A stretch of DNA of 45,567 nt from Yersinia thracica (GCF_902170565.1 NZ_CABHXX010000032.1:1-45567), one strand, 5' to 3'; positions 10,204-20,190 are shown, counted from the stretch's first letter. The notes: generated by a model from the letters alone, not told the origin. Made by a program: numbers and translations.

Positions 10204-10739
10204 TGACCGCAGCACAAAGGGTGGCAATAACAGCAACTGAAGCAACATCGGCAGCTATTGCGCCGGTGGTGGCGAAGACTTCAGTAGCAACGGATACGCC
10301 GGTGACCTCGCCGCAAACCCCCGTCACCGGGTTTGCCGCCAGCCACCCCGGCACCGCCACGCAACAAACAGCCCCGGCAATGCCCGCAGGCTCAGTGTTG
10401 ACCCAAGTCGGCACGGTGCTGGGGGGGATTTTGCTGTTGATTTTATTTGCCGCCTGGCTGGTGCGCCGATGTGGTTTTGCGCCACAAGCTCGCAACAATA
10501 AGCTATTGAATGTGCGGGCCAGTTGTCAGGTCGGCCAGCGCGAGCGGGTGGTGATTGTCGAAGTGGACAACACCTGGTTGGTATTAGGTGTCACCGCCCA
10601 ACAAGTGACGCCGCTCCATACACTGGAACGCCCTCCGGTTGACGAAACCAGCACCGCGCTGTCATCTGACACAGGAAAACCGGCTGATTTTCGCCAGCTA
10701 TTGAACAAGATCCTGAAACACCCGGAAAAATCGGCATGA
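10203..10739 (+). CDS. fliO: Flagellar export assembly protein FliO
   Basis: FliO is a membrane scaffold that helps assemble the FliP pore of the export gate. The protein is 178 residues (E. coli 121). The extra length is an Ala/Thr/Pro-rich N-terminal stretch of about 60 residues with no obvious domain. The membrane helix (about 75-95, [20 protein letters not shown]) and the cytoplasmic GARERVVVV-like segment ([20 protein letters not shown], about 112-131) fit FliO. The ATG at 10203 overlaps the fliN stop; a later start near residue 60 cannot be excluded. Confidence 0.9.
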   Translation: MTAAQRVAITATEATSAAIAPVVAKTSVATDTPVTSPQTPVTGFAASHPGTATQQTAPAMPAGSVLTQVGTVLGGILLLILFAAWLVRRCGFAPQARNNKLLNVRASCQVGQRERVVIVEVDNTWLVLGVTAQQVTPLHTLERPPVDETSTALSSDTGKPADFRQLLNKILKHPEKSA

Positions 10740-11488
10740 TGTCTCTGCGTCCGCTCATGAATAAAGTCCCTTTGCTGCTGCTCGCCCTGCTCTGCTCTCC
10801 GGCGGCATTGGCTCAATTACCGGGCATTATCAGCCAGCCGTTGGCGAACGGTGGGCAAAGCTGGTCTTTACCAGTACAAACGCTGGTTTTTATCACCACG
10901 CTGAGTTTTCTGCCCGCCGCATTGCTGATGATGACCAGCTTTACCCGCATCATTATTGTGCTGGGTTTGCTGCGCAACGCATTAGGCACCCCTTCTGCCC
11001 CCCCCAATCAAGTGATGCTAGGTTTAGCGCTGTTTCTGACGTTTTTCATCATGTCGCCGGTGTTTGACAAGGTTTATCAAGATGCTTATCTGCCCTTCAG
11101 TCAGGACAAGATAAGTATGGAAGTGGCGATGGATAAAGGCTCACAACCATTACGTGAATTTATGTTACGCCAGACCCGCGAAACTGACCTTGCCCTGTAT
11201 GCCCGGCTAGCTAATCTGCCGCCATTGGAAGGGCCGGAAGTGGTGCCGATGCGCATTCTGTTGCCCGCCTATGTCACCAGTGAGCTGAAAACCGCTTTCC
11301 AAATTGGTTTTACTGTATTTATTCCGTTTTTGATTATCGACCTGGTAGTGGCCAGTGTGCTGATGGCCCTGGGGATGATGATGGTGCCGCCCGCCAGTAT
11401 TTCGCTGCCTTTCAAGTTGATGCTGTTTGTATTGGTTGATGGCTGGCAGTTGCTACTGGGTTCTCTGGCACAAAGCTTTTATAGCTGA
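10736..11488 (+). CDS. fliP: Flagellar export gate protein FliP
   Basis: FliP forms the pentameric core of the export pore in the inner membrane. The protein is 250 residues (E. coli 245). It has a cleavable signal peptide (about 1-26, ending PAALA before QLPGI) and four membrane helices, with the conserved [39 protein letters not shown] and [17 protein letters not shown] segments. Two start ATGs (10736, 10739) are possible; the first overlaps the fliO stop. Confidence 0.98.
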   Translation: MMSLRPLMNKVPLLLLALLCSPAALAQLPGIISQPLANGGQSWSLPVQTLVFITTLSFLPAALLMMTSFTRIIIVLGLLRNALGTPSAPPNQVMLGLALFLTFFIMSPVFDKVYQDAYLPFSQDKISMEVAMDKGSQPLREFMLRQTRETDLALYARLANLPPLEGPEVVPMRILLPAYVTSELKTAFQIGFTVFIPFLIIDLVVASVLMALGMMMVPPASISLPFKLMLFVLVDGWQLLLGSLAQSFYS

Positions 11489-11500
11489 GGTAGATACATC

Positions 11501-11770
11501 ATGACACCAGAATCGGTAATGGCCCTCGGCGTTGAGGCAATGAAAATCGCCCTTGCATTGGCCGCGCCATTATTACTGGCGGCATTGATTAGCGGCTTAA
11601 TTGTCAGTCTGTTGCAGGCCGCGACACAAATTAATGAAATGACACTGTCATTTATCCCTAAAATACTGGCTGTTTTCGCTACTTTGGTTATCGCAGGCCC
11701 GTGGATGCTAAGTTTGATCCTCGACTATATGCGTAATTTGTTTACCAGCCTGCCAACGTTGATTGGCTGA
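11501..11770 (+). CDS. fliQ: Flagellar export gate protein FliQ
   Basis: FliQ is a small inner membrane component that packs around the FliP-FliR pore. The 89-residue protein has two hydrophobic hairpin helices (about 17-40 and 53-75), matching the family's size and topology, with the conserved [18 protein letters not shown] between them. GAGG lies about nine bases before the ATG. fliR follows two bases after the stop. Confidence 0.98.
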   Translation: MTPESVMALGVEAMKIALALAAPLLLAALISGLIVSLLQAATQINEMTLSFIPKILAVFATLVIAGPWMLSLILDYMRNLFTSLPTLIG

Positions 11771-11772
11771 GC

Positions 11773-12555
11773 ATGGTCTCTCTTGATACTACTCAACTCA
11801 GCGTCTGGGTCAGCCAGTATTTCTGGCCATTGATCCGCATATTGGCCTTAATCACTACTGCGCCAGTATTAAGTGAAAAGCAGATAAATCGCAAAGTCAA
11901 AGTCGGTTTGGCGGTATTAATCACCTTTCTGGTTGCCCCCTCCCTGCCCCCGGTCAATATTCCACTCGTCTCCAGCGGTGCGGTGTGGGTCGCGGGTCAG
12001 CAGATATTGATTGGCGTTGCTATCGGCTTGACCATGCAGTTTGCTTTCGCGGCTATCCGGCTGGCTGGTGAAGTGATTGGTTTACAAATGGGATTGTCTT
12101 TCGCCACCTTCTTTGACCCTTCCGGTGGGCCAAACATGCCGGTTCTCGCCCGGTTGTTAAACTTATTGGCGATGCTGTTATTTCTCAGCTTTGATGGCCA
12201 TTTGTGGCTGATTTCTTTATTAGCGGACAGTTTTCATACTTTACCGATTCAGTTCGAGCCACTGAATGGCAATGGTTTTCTGGCATTAGCACAGGCCGGT
12301 TCATTGATCTTTATGAATGGGCTGATGCTAGCCTTGCCACTGATTACCCTGCTACTCACCCTGAATATGGCATTAGGTATGCTTAACCGCATGACGCCAC
12401 AACTTTCTGTTTTCGTTATAGGTTTCCCGCTGACATTGACGGTCGGTATTATTTCGTTGGGCTTAACCATGCCTCTGTTAGCCCCTTTTACCGAGCATCT
12501 GTTTGGCGAGTTTTTCGACCGGCTGGCGAGTGTTATCAGTGGGTTGGCGTATTGA
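11773..12555 (+). CDS. fliR: Flagellar export gate protein FliR
   Basis: FliR completes the FliPQR pore of the export gate in the inner membrane. The 260-residue protein is highly hydrophobic, with about six membrane segments and the conserved [20 protein letters not shown]-type segment at about 105-125. It is the last gene of fliLMNOPQR and converges on flgL, leaving an 87-bp gap that holds a repeat remnant and a hairpin. Confidence 0.98.
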   Translation: MVSLDTTQLSVWVSQYFWPLIRILALITTAPVLSEKQINRKVKVGLAVLITFLVAPSLPPVNIPLVSSGAVWVAGQQILIGVAIGLTMQFAFAAIRLAGEVIGLQMGLSFATFFDPSGGPNMPVLARLLNLLAMLLFLSFDGHLWLISLLADSFHTLPIQFEPLNGNGFLALAQAGSLIFMNGLMLALPLITLLLTLNMALGMLNRMTPQLSVFVIGFPLTLTVGIISLGLTMPLLAPFTEHLFGEFFDRLASVISGLAY

Positions 12556-12556
12556 C

Positions 12557-12610
12557 TTACACCCAAGTCATTGGCGTTGCCGGTAGGCTGCCAGCAAGTA
12601 TGAAGGGGAT
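12557..12610. repeat. ERIC-type remnant between fliR and flgL
   Basis: A left end (acacccaagtcattggcgtt..ggtaggctgccagcaa) is joined directly to a right end (agtatgaagggga), as if the central palindrome had been deleted. The left end resembles the fuller copies at 5967-6089 and 33061-33183. Boundaries are approximate. Confidence 0.6.
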
Positions 12611-12631
12611 CCTGTGGGGCTAGCCCACAGG
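12611..12631. terminator. Hairpin between convergent fliR and flgL
   Basis: CCTGTGGG/CCCACAGG form an 8-bp stem with a 5-base loop, midway between two converging operons. There is no T-tract on either side, so it may be a weak or factor-assisted bidirectional terminator rather than a classic one. Confidence 0.45.
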
Positions 12632-12642
12632 TTGAAAGCAGA

Positions 12643-13623
12643 TTATTTATTCAGTTGGAACAGAGATAAGCCCTGCATATTGGTGAATGTGGTGTAAGAG
12701 GCCTGTAAGGCGGCCTGCTGCATAACATAGGAAGAGATAGCAGAGTTCCAATCGACATCCACTAAATCACTCAGCCGCTGCTTGTTGATCAAGGTGCGGT
12801 CTGCACCCAAACCATCAAGATTGTCCAATTCTTGCAGTTGAGTACCAATTTCCGCTTGGACAGATAACACATTATTCAATGAGTTAGCCATGCCGCGGAT
12901 ACCTTTATCCATCGCCGCATTCACTTGTTCTTTAACCTCATCGGTCGCACCTTGCATGGGTGTTTTGAGGGCATTGAGAACAGTATCTATGGTATTAAAG
13001 ATATTGTTTTCAGAAGCCACCGGAGCACCATTAGCATCATCAGGTTCTGGTTTGGCATTGCTGGTCAGCGCCATAAAGACACTGTCACCGGTGTGACCGA
13101 CCGTCATTGACCGATTAGCATCGACTTTTTGCTCAATCGCGACATTACCGCCCATATAAGTCACTTCACCGGTTTTGCTAACAGCAAAAGGCGGCTTATC
13201 ACTTTGAAAACCACCAAAAATATAGCGGCCATTACCATCAGTGATGTTCGCCTGATTAACCAATTGGTCTTTCAAACCCTGCAATTGAGTGGCATAAGAG
13301 GCGCGGTCATCATCACTCAAAATATCGCTCTTGGCACTGATGATGACACTTTGAATTGACTGAATGGTGCTGGTGGCCTGCGCCAAAACCGTGGTTTCCA
13401 GTGATGAACTCTGGCGGGCGAAGCTACGTGCCAACGCGTACTGGTTATTCTCCGACTCGGCTTGTGACACCATCACCGCCTGAGATGCCGACATCGGGTC
13501 ATCCGAGGGATTAACCACGCGCTTGCCAGTGGAAAGTTGTTGGCCTGACTGCATCCAAAGGGATTGAGCATTGGTAATGCCCTGCATATTTTGCTGATAC
13601 AGCATGCTGGTACTTAAGCGCAC
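12643..13623 (-). CDS. flgL: Hook-filament junction protein FlgL (HAP3)
   Basis: FlgL is the second hook-filament junction protein, placed between FlgK and flagellin. The 326-residue protein (E. coli 317) has flagellin-like conserved ends: MRLSTSMLYQQNMQGITNAQ at the N-terminus (GTG read as Met) and ISSYVMQQAALQASYTTFTN near the C-terminus, with a variable middle. The GTG at 13623 is chosen because AAGGA lies upstream at about nine bases and the E. coli protein starts MRFSTQMMYQQNM. A longer upstream reading to 13677 is not family-like. It follows flgK after about 110 bp. Confidence 0.96.
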   Translation of the reverse strand: MRLSTSMLYQQNMQGITNAQSLWMQSGQQLSTGKRVVNPSDDPMSASQAVMVSQAESENNQYALARSFARQSSSLETTVLAQATSTIQSIQSVIISAKSDILSDDDRASYATQLQGLKDQLVNQANITDGNGRYIFGGFQSDKPPFAVSKTGEVTYMGGNVAIEQKVDANRSMTVGHTGDSVFMALTSNAKPEPDDANGAPVASENNIFNTIDTVLNALKTPMQGATDEVKEQVNAAMDKGIRGMANSLNNVLSVQAEIGTQLQELDNLDGLGADRTLINKQRLSDLVDVDWNSAISSYVMQQAALQASYTTFTNMQGLSLFQLNK

Positions 13624-13736
13624 GATGTCAGTTCCTTTTAGTAACAGCTTAGTCAGTCGGCCCGCATTAACCGCCATTCTGACTAAACCTAAAATGAGAT
13701 AAGCAGCGGCAATGCTGCAATGCCGCTAACCAAAAC

Positions 13737-15401
13737 TTAACCGCGCAGACTCAGTAACGCGTTAAACAACGTCGAAGCGGTTTGGATAACTTGGGCATTC
13801 GCCAGATAATATTGCTGGAAACGCTGTAAGTCGCCGTACTCTTCATCCAGGTTCACCCCGGAAATAGACTGCTGCTCCGCTGACAACTGTTTGACGATGT
13901 TGGCCTGTGCCGTGCTGTTGGTTTTTGCCGTCGCCGTTTGGTTACCGACATTACTGACCAACCCGGCATAAGCACCCGAAAATGTCGCTTTACCGTCGAC
14001 CAGTTTTTTGGTTTGCAGATCTAATAACGCCTGCGCGTTGACGTTGTCACTCGCGCCGCCATCCTTGGTACCACCCGCAGCAATCATGCTGGAGTCCGTA
14101 ATGGCGACCTGCAAATTAGCGGCAACATTGGAAACCGTTTTAATGGTGAATTTATCTTTGCCTTCTGGCCCCGACGTGCCGTTAGTGACGCTGACCGCGA
14201 TACCGTCGAAGTTCAGTGTGGGTTTGCCATCTTTATCCGTTCCGGCCGTGGTCGGAACTTTAGTATTGTCCGACAAGCGCGTAACCTGCCAATCTGTACC
14301 ATCAAACTCCACCGTGTAATCACTGGATTTGACTTTCGAGGTGTCGGTGTAATTGACGGTTAGGCTGGCATCACCCTGATTTTTCGCATTTTTTAATACA
14401 GAAGGCTTCACAAAACTAAAGAAATCTGTGCCCTCATCACCATTGGCATCAAAGCCCGCTTTATGCTGGGTATTAAAGCTATCGGCCATCACCAAAGCTA
14501 ATTGGCCCAATTGGTTACGTGCGCTATCCAGTGCTTCACTGCGGAATTTCAGTGTTCCGCCGAGCGAACCGCTAGCCAGGCGACTTTCATCAATTTCAAT
14601 GGTGTCGCTAGTGCCGTGTTTATAGCCTAACGTGAGGCGGGTTGCATCGGCGCTGGAGGGAATGGCTTCCACTTTATAAGCATTCGGCCCTTGCACCAGA
14701 GATAAACCTCCGGCAAATGACACATTGTAAGCATCGCCATCTTGCTGAGTGACCGTCACCGCCACAATCTGGTTTAACTCGGTAACCAGTTGATCGCGTT
14801 GGTCAAGCAAGGCGTTTGGCTCGCTACCGCTGCTACCGCGCAGGCGGGTAATCTGGTCATTTAACTTGGCGATTTGCTCAGCATAGTTATTAATTTGCGT
14901 TGCACTGTCACTTATCTTTTGGTTGACGCCATTATCCATATCACGCAGATATTTATCCGCATTCTGGAATTGGTTAACCAGCCCTTCGGCCTTGCCCAAT
15001 ACCGTTTTACGCGCCGCATCATCGCCCGCGTTACTCACCAGATTTTGCAGGTTGTTGAAGAAATCCTGCATGGTGGTTGAGATGTTATTGGAGGTATTAG
15101 CCAGTAAATTATCGATCTGAGAGATTTGCTGATAATAGGTCGTCAGTCCACTGCTTTGGGTTTGTGATGCACGCAACTGGTTGGTAATAAAGGCATTATA
15201 TTCACGGTTAACACCGGTCACTGCCACGCCATTACCAATAAAACCCGCCGGACTTAATGTCCCGCCATTTTGGGCAAAAATAGTGTTCTGGCGGTTATAG
15301 CCAGCCACCTGAAAATTGCTGATGTTGTTACTGACGGTGCTCAAGGCATATTGGGCTGCGCTCAGACCACTCATCGCAGTATTCATTAAACTATTGGACA
15401 T
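13737..15401 (-). CDS. flgK: Hook-filament junction protein FlgK (HAP1)
   Basis: FlgK caps the hook and joins it to FlgL and the filament. The 554-residue protein (E. coli 547) has the N-terminal rod/hook-type helix (NTAMSGLSAAQYALSTVSNN, about 6-25), a helical second segment at about 85-200, a variable middle domain, and the C-terminal VNLDEEYGDLQRFQQYYLAN segment (about 511-530). It is likely transcribed from the sigma-28 promoter match at 15504-15530 as a class 3 flgKL unit, in addition to read-through from flgB-J. Confidence 0.98.
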   Translation of the reverse strand: MSNSLMNTAMSGLSAAQYALSTVSNNISNFQVAGYNRQNTIFAQNGGTLSPAGFIGNGVAVTGVNREYNAFITNQLRASQTQSSGLTTYYQQISQIDNLLANTSNNISTTMQDFFNNLQNLVSNAGDDAARKTVLGKAEGLVNQFQNADKYLRDMDNGVNQKISDSATQINNYAEQIAKLNDQITRLRGSSGSEPNALLDQRDQLVTELNQIVAVTVTQQDGDAYNVSFAGGLSLVQGPNAYKVEAIPSSADATRLTLGYKHGTSDTIEIDESRLASGSLGGTLKFRSEALDSARNQLGQLALVMADSFNTQHKAGFDANGDEGTDFFSFVKPSVLKNAKNQGDASLTVNYTDTSKVKSSDYTVEFDGTDWQVTRLSDNTKVPTTAGTDKDGKPTLNFDGIAVSVTNGTSGPEGKDKFTIKTVSNVAANLQVAITDSSMIAAGGTKDGGASDNVNAQALLDLQTKKLVDGKATFSGAYAGLVSNVGNQTATAKTNSTAQANIVKQLSAEQQSISGVNLDEEYGDLQRFQQYYLANAQVIQTASTLFNALLSLRG

Positions 15402-15503
15402 AAAGAGATCCTTTTACCGCAGGCGATTTACATCGCGCACCTGCATTTATTAATATTGGGATACTGCCTGAGGAGATCTACGCCCCCGCACAGCCTATTC
15501 AGA

Positions 15504-15530
15504 GTATCGGCCCGAGTTTGGAAAACTTGA
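15504..15530 (-). promoter_or_regulatory. Sigma-28 (FliA) promoter match upstream of flgK
   Basis: On the minus strand the sequence reads TCAAGTTT, 11 bases, GCCGATAC. The consensus is TAAAGTTT-N11-GCCGATAA, so 14 of 16 positions match with exact spacing. It lies about 100 bp before the flgK start. flgKL has a class 3 promoter in Salmonella, which fits. Confidence 0.75.
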
Positions 15531-15587
15531 GTGAAAATATGGGTGTAAAGATCAATCCTCACCAATCCGATAGGCGTTATTGTCGCA

Positions 15588-15658
15588 GGCAGTTTGGGGG
15601 AGGCCAGCGCACAGGCAACGGAGCGTACACGTAGTACGTGACGGCGCCGAGCACTGCC
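15588..15658. repeat. Dyad-rich 71-bp element between flgK and flgJ
   Basis: GGCAGT at 15588-15593 is inverted as ACTGCC at 15653-15658, and a nested CACGTA-G-TACGTG palindrome lies at 15628-15640. It looks like a second family of dispersed palindromic repeat, but only this copy is in the window, so repetition is not shown here. It sits upstream of the flgK promoter and could form an RNA hairpin in flgJ-flgK read-through transcripts. The rest of the 15402-15688 gap holds the promoter and nothing else recognised. Confidence 0.45.
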
Positions 15659-15688
15659 CAATCCCAAAATGACCAGTAAAATAGCCTA

Positions 15689-16651
15689 TTAGAAAAGAGA
15701 ATCCAGATTGCTGCTATAGGCTTTCACTGCTTGCTCTCCGGTATTCTTCATTTGCTGAATCACATTGACTAATTTTTGGGCATATTGGGGGTCTGTAGCA
15801 TAACCGGCGCGCTGCAAAGCATGGGCACCTTGTTCAGGGCTTTGAGCGGCAGCCACATTGGCATAGCGCGGGTTTTGGGTCAGTAATTTGACATAATCAC
15901 TGACCGCCTCGACATAAGAGCCATAGACCCGGAAGCGCGCTGTGGTTTTCTTCGCCACACCTTGCTCATATTCCGTGGTGGTAATTTCACTGACCGGGCC
16001 ATCCCAGTTACTGCCCGCTTTAATACCAAATACGTTATAGCTGCTTTTGCCATCAGCGGTTGGGATCTCGCGCTGACCCCAACCGGATTCCAGCGCGGCC
16101 TGCGCCATAATAAGTTGATGCGGGATGCCACTTTGCTGGCTGGCAATTTGCGCTGGAATAGACAGACGCGCGACGAAATTACCGGTACTTTGCGGCAATG
16201 AAACTGGGCTGTTGACTGGCGGTGTCGGCATGGCCCGGCGCACCATTTGCTCCAATGCTTGCGCCGGAAGAGTTTGCAAGACTTCATTATCCAGCATCAT
16301 TGGCACCGTGCCGGCTGTTTCACTCGGTGAAGAGGTTCCTGAAAGCTGCTCCACCATCATGTCCGCCAGCCCAAGCCCCTTGAGCGACATTTGCTGCGCG
16401 ATTTGCTGGTCATACATTGAGGTATAGAGCCGGGTCTGGTCACTGTTCATGATGCCCTCTTGCGGCAAGGCGGAGCGCATGCTTTTCAGCATCATCTGCA
16501 CAAACATCCCCTCCACCTGCTGGGCAACCTTCTTTAGGTTGCCATCAGGATCTCTCGCCGCGTCACGTTTCAAGCTATTCAGTGATTGGGCATCATAGGC
16601 GGCTCCGAACATTTCATTGGCGCTGCCGGACATGGCCATCAAATCGCTCAT
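15689..16651 (-). CDS. flgJ: Rod cap and peptidoglycan hydrolase FlgJ
   Basis: FlgJ caps the growing rod and hydrolyses peptidoglycan so the rod can cross the cell wall. The 320-residue protein (E. coli 313) has the N-terminal rod-cap domain (about 1-105, with VEGMFVQMMLKSMRSALP at about 46-63), a variable linker, and a C-terminal glucosaminidase-type domain (about 160-305). The motif QAALESGWGQREI includes the likely catalytic Glu188. Its ATG overlaps the flgI stop by one base (TAATG). Confidence 0.97.
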   Translation of the reverse strand: MSDLMAMSGSANEMFGAAYDAQSLNSLKRDAARDPDGNLKKVAQQVEGMFVQMMLKSMRSALPQEGIMNSDQTRLYTSMYDQQIAQQMSLKGLGLADMMVEQLSGTSSPSETAGTVPMMLDNEVLQTLPAQALEQMVRRAMPTPPVNSPVSLPQSTGNFVARLSIPAQIASQQSGIPHQLIMAQAALESGWGQREIPTADGKSSYNVFGIKAGSNWDGPVSEITTTEYEQGVAKKTTARFRVYGSYVEAVSDYVKLLTQNPRYANVAAAQSPEQGAHALQRAGYATDPQYAQKLVNVIQQMKNTGEQAVKAYSSNLDSLF

Positions 16652-17772
16652 TAGATAATTTCCAATTTAGCCCGTAAGCAGCCGGCACTCTGCATCGCCT
16701 GCAAGATAGACATCAAATCAATCGGTGTTGCCCCCAGAGAGTTCAAGGCGCGCACCACATTATTCAGATTCGGGCTAGCATTGACGCGTTGCAATGCGCC
16801 ACCTTGCTGCTGAACGGAAATCTGGGTATTCGGTGTCACGACGGTTTGCCCACCACCAAAGGGAGTATCTGGCTGACTGACGGTATTCTGTTTATCAATA
16901 ACCACCGACAAGTTCCCTTGCGCCACAGCACAAGAGTCAAGCATGACATTGCGGTTCATCACCACCGAACCGGTGCGCGAGTTAATTATGACCTTGGCAT
17001 CACCTGCATCAATATTCACTGGGATGTTTTGAATATCCGCCAGGAAGCGCACTTGCGAACTGTTACCGCGTGGCACCAACACCTGGATAGTGCGAGCATC
17101 AATGGCGGTCGCGGAACCAAAACCGCGTTGGCGGTTAATGGCATCACTGACCTGCTGTGCGGTGGTGAAATCTTCAGTATTCAATTGCAGATTAATCACC
17201 CCATCAGTGCCAAAGGTGGTGGGCAGCTCGCGTTCAATAGTCGCGCCATTGCTAATGCGCCCGCCGGTCAATTGGTTGACCTGAACACTGCTGCCACCGG
17301 AGGAAGCACCGGCCCCGCCCACTAACACGTTACCCTGCGCCAAAGCATAAACTTGATTATCAACCCCTTTTAGTGGGGTCATCAGCAAGGTGCCGCCACG
17401 GATACTTTTGGCGTTCCCCATTGAGGACACCACCACATCAATGGTTTGCCCGGTGCGGGAAAATGCCGGTAGCTTGGCAGTGACCATCACCGCCGCCACG
17501 TTTTTGAGCTGCATATTGGTGCCCGGTGGCACGGTAATACCCAATTGTGACAGCATGTTGCTGAGACTTTGCGTGGTAAACGGCGTCTGCATGGTCTGGT
17601 CACCGGAACCATCCAACCCCACCACCAGACCATAGCCAATCAATGCGTTATCGCGCACTCCCTGAACGGTCACCAAATCGCGAATACGCTCGGCTGACGC
17701 TGGCAATGACACCAGCGTGAACAGCACAATAAGCTGCATGATAAATAGGGTGATAAGTGACTGTTTACGCAT
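16651..17772 (-). CDS. flgI: Flagellar P-ring protein FlgI
   Basis: FlgI forms the periplasmic P ring, the bushing for the rod in the peptidoglycan layer. The 373-residue protein has a cleavable signal peptide ending SLPASA before ERIRDL, the conserved [19 protein letters not shown] near the mature N-terminus, and a C-terminal [20 protein letters not shown] segment. The ATG at 17772 follows GAGG at 7 bases; a TTG one codon upstream is possible but less likely. It sits 11 bp after flgH. FlgA (23360-24040) is its assembly chaperone. Confidence 0.97.
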   Translation of the reverse strand: MRKQSLITLFIMQLIVLFTLVSLPASAERIRDLVTVQGVRDNALIGYGLVVGLDGSGDQTMQTPFTTQSLSNMLSQLGITVPPGTNMQLKNVAAVMVTAKLPAFSRTGQTIDVVVSSMGNAKSIRGGTLLMTPLKGVDNQVYALAQGNVLVGGAGASSGGSSVQVNQLTGGRISNGATIERELPTTFGTDGVINLQLNTEDFTTAQQVSDAINRQRGFGSATAIDARTIQVLVPRGNSSQVRFLADIQNIPVNIDAGDAKVIINSRTGSVVMNRNVMLDSCAVAQGNLSVVIDKQNTVSQPDTPFGGGQTVVTPNTQISVQQQGGALQRVNASPNLNNVVRALNSLGATPIDLMSILQAMQSAGCLRAKLEII

Positions 17773-17783
17773 CAATGGGCCTC

Positions 17784-18500
17784 TTAGTATGGCGAAACAT
17801 TAAGGAAGAACCGCTGCAACCAGCCCATGGTTTGCGCTTCATTGATATAACCATTACCCACATACTCGATGCGCGCATCAGCCACCTGGGTTGAGGTCAC
17901 TGTATTGCTGCCGCTGATGGTGCGTGGGTTGACGACCCCAGAGAAACGAATGAATTCCGTTCCCTGATTAATGGCGATTTGTTTCTCGCCCACCACATGC
18001 AAGTTGCCGTTAGCCAGCACTTGATCCACCGTCACCGTGATGGTGCCACTGAAGGTATTGTTAGCATTTGCCCCGCCCTTGCCACCAAAGGTGTTATCAC
18101 CCGAAATATCCATATCAGCACGTGCATTACCCAGTAATCCTTCCAGATAGCGTGGCGCGGTAGCGACACCAAATTTGCTGGAACCGTTACGGCTGGCATT
18201 GGCAGAAGAACTTTTGCTGGCACTGACATTTTCCTGCAAGGTAATGGTCAGTGTGTCGCCGATGTTACGTGGGCGACGGTCTTCAAATAGCGGCTGATAA
18301 CCATAGTTCATCGGCTGGGCAGCCTGGAAAATAGAGCCATTTGGCAGGGGCGCACTGGCAGGGGCTGGCTGTGCTGACGTCGAGCCATCCACCAGGGGTT
18401 TATGCGGAATATACGCACAGCCATTGAGCAATAGCGTCGCCATCAACGGCGCACTCATCCATCTCAACTCACCTAATTTTCGCAGCGGCGATGTATCCAT
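17784..18500 (-). CDS. flgH: Flagellar L-ring lipoprotein FlgH
   Basis: FlgH forms the outer membrane L ring. The 238-residue protein has a lipoprotein signal with a cysteine at about 28 (TLLLNGC), followed by the family's [12 protein letters not shown] and the almost invariant [34 protein letters not shown] and [17 protein letters not shown] segments. The N-terminus before the lipobox is somewhat long; an ATG at 18458 ([14 protein letters not shown]) is an alternative start. It follows flgG after about 100 bp that hold a strong hairpin. Confidence 0.95.
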   Translation of the reverse strand: MDTSPLRKLGELRWMSAPLMATLLLNGCAYIPHKPLVDGSTSAQPAPASAPLPNGSIFQAAQPMNYGYQPLFEDRRPRNIGDTLTITLQENVSASKSSSANASRNGSSKFGVATAPRYLEGLLGNARADMDISGDNTFGGKGGANANNTFSGTITVTVDQVLANGNLHVVGEKQIAINQGTEFIRFSGVVNPRTISGSNTVTSTQVADARIEYVGNGYINEAQTMGWLQRFFLNVSPY

Positions 18501-18568
18501 CTCTGATTATCAATCCTGTAACCTGTTAGAGGCTGGCAAGGTCAGCCCCGAATACTCATTATTCTGCG

Positions 18569-18600
18569 GCTCTCAGGGGGCGCTCTTGCCCCCCGAGAGC
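18569..18600 (-). other. Strong hairpin between flgG and flgH
   Basis: GCTCTC/GAGAGC plus GGGGG/CCCCC form an 11-bp stem with one mismatch and an 8-base loop. It starts four bases after the flgG stop on the minus strand. There is no T-tract, so inside an operon it more likely acts as an mRNA 3' protector or attenuator that adjusts flgH-J expression relative to flgB-G than as a full terminator. Confidence 0.55.
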
Positions 18601-18604
18601 GGAT

Positions 18605-19387
18605 TTATAGCTGTGTCAGTTTTTGCAACATCTGATCTGAAGTTGAAACCGCTTTACTGTTGATTTCATAGGCGCGTTGCGTCTGGATCATATTGACCAA
18701 CTCTTCCGCCACATTGACGTTAGAAGTCTCCACATACCCTTGATACAACAAGCCACCGCCGTTCAGGCCCGGCGTCGTTTCATTCGGCGCACCGGAACTG
18801 GCGGTTTCCTGGTACAGGTTTTCACCGACACTTTCCAAACCGCTGTTGTTAATGAAGGTGGCCAGAGTCAGTTGTCCAACTTGCTGAGTGGCAGTTTGCC
18901 CTGGCAAGGTGACACTGACGATACCGTCACGACCCACTGTCATTTTCATCGCGTTGGCTGGAATGGTAATCGCCGGTTGAATCTGAAAACCACCAGAGGT
19001 CACCAGTTGGCCATTTTGGTCAACCTGGAAAGAACCGTCGCGGGTATAGGCATTGGTGCCATCAGGCATCTGCACCTGAAAGAACCCTTCGCCTTTGATA
19101 GCCACATCTTTGGTGTTATCGGTTTTGGACAGGTTACCCTGACTGTGCAAACGCTCAGTGGCCACCGGGCGAACACCGGTACCAATCTGCAAACCCGATG
19201 GCAAGGTGGTCTGCTCGGAAGATTGTGCTCCCGGTTGACGCATGGTTTGGTACAACAAATCTTCAAACACCGCCCGCTGACGTTTAAAGCCATTGGTGCT
19301 GACGTTCGCCAGGTTGTTGGCGATAACGTCCATATTGGTCTGCTGTGCATCCAAGCCAGTTTTGGCAATCCAGAGTGATCGGATCAT
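18605..19387 (-). CDS. flgG: Flagellar distal rod protein FlgG
   Basis: FlgG forms the distal rod that passes through the P and L rings. The protein is 260 residues, the usual length. It has the N-terminal rod signature ([20 protein letters not shown], about 19-38), the middle hook-like domain with [16 protein letters not shown] (about 94-109), and the C-terminal [20 protein letters not shown] segment (about 230-249). It lies 26 bp after flgF. Confidence 0.98.
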   Translation of the reverse strand: MIRSLWIAKTGLDAQQTNMDVIANNLANVSTNGFKRQRAVFEDLLYQTMRQPGAQSSEQTTLPSGLQIGTGVRPVATERLHSQGNLSKTDNTKDVAIKGEGFFQVQMPDGTNAYTRDGSFQVDQNGQLVTSGGFQIQPAITIPANAMKMTVGRDGIVSVTLPGQTATQQVGQLTLATFINNSGLESVGENLYQETASSGAPNETTPGLNGGGLLYQGYVETSNVNVAEELVNMIQTQRAYEINSKAVSTSDQMLQKLTQL

Positions 19388-19413
19388 CAGTTTATTCCTC
19401 TGCGCCTATGCGC

Positions 19414-20169
19414 TTAGCTGATTGCTAACAGCTGGTTAGCGCGCTGTTCGTTTTCATCCACGCTGTGGATGACTTTCATCTGCATTTCGAAGCTGCGGGC
19501 ATTGGCAATCATGTCGGTCATAGCTTCAACCGCTTTCACGTTGCTGCCCTCCAGCACCCCCGGCATCACTTTGATGAGTGGATCATTAGCCAGCTGAGCA
19601 CCACGCGCCTGTTGGGTCGCGGCGGTCAGATGGAACAAACCGTCATCGCCGTGCATCACTTCACCGGCAGTGGCTCTCACCCGTTTGATTTGCCCCAACT
19701 GAGCAATGGTATTCGGTGAATCACCGGCGTTCAGTGCCGAGATAGTGCCGTCCGCAGCAATGGTAATCGCCGCCTGAGGGGGGACATCAATCGGGCCGTT
19801 GTCACCCATCAATGGATAGCCCTGCACGGTCATCTGCCCGTCAGCTGAAATCTGAATATTCCCGTTACGGGTATAGGCTTCAGTGCCATCGGGCAGTTGA
19901 ACCGCTAAATAGCCATCCTGCTGCAAGGCCACATCCAACGGACGGCCGCTGTAGTTCATCGTCCCCTGGCTGATATCTACCCCGGGGGTCGACGCCGTGA
20001 CCATAGTGCGCGTGGGCATACTTGGCCCATCAATAGGTACGGCCCGCATCGCCGCTAGCTGCGCGCGGAAACCCGGCGTTGAGGCGTTAGCCAGATTATT
20101 AGCGGTAACCGCTTGCAGTTCGAGGGACTGCCGGGCAGCCCCCATTGCGGTATATATTGCGTGATCCAT
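19414..20169 (-). CDS. flgF: Flagellar proximal rod protein FlgF
   Basis: FlgF is one of four proximal rod proteins (FlgB, C, F, G). The 251-residue protein has the rod signature QAVTANNLANASTPGFRAQL (about 19-38), a hook-like central domain and the C-terminal EAMTDMIANARSFEMQMKVI helix (about 214-233). It follows flgE after 21 bp. The family's length and motifs are intact. Confidence 0.98.
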   Translation of the reverse strand: MDHAIYTAMGAARQSLELQAVTANNLANASTPGFRAQLAAMRAVPIDGPSMPTRTMVTASTPGVDISQGTMNYSGRPLDVALQQDGYLAVQLPDGTEAYTRNGNIQISADGQMTVQGYPLMGDNGPIDVPPQAAITIAADGTISALNAGDSPNTIAQLGQIKRVRATAGEVMHGDDGLFHLTAATQQARGAQLANDPLIKVMPGVLEGSNVKAVEAMTDMIANARSFEMQMKVIHSVDENEQRANQLLAIS

Positions 20170-20190
20170 GAGCGAGTCCCGTCAGTGCGA

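Noticed and set aside
10736-12555. Virulence-type (injectisome) secretion genes
   Set aside because: FliP, FliQ and FliR resemble injectisome proteins, but context, order and sequence are flagellar.
12611-12631. Strong intrinsic terminator between fliR and flgL
   Set aside because: The stem is good but no T-tract follows on either strand, so it is listed only as a weak candidate.
16789-17325. A 178-codon open frame antisense to flgI
   Set aside because: Inside flgI on the other strand, with no ribosome site or family resemblance.
18677-19378. A 233-codon open frame antisense to flgG
   Set aside because: Fully overlapped by flgG, which has all family motifs. No independent evidence for a gene.
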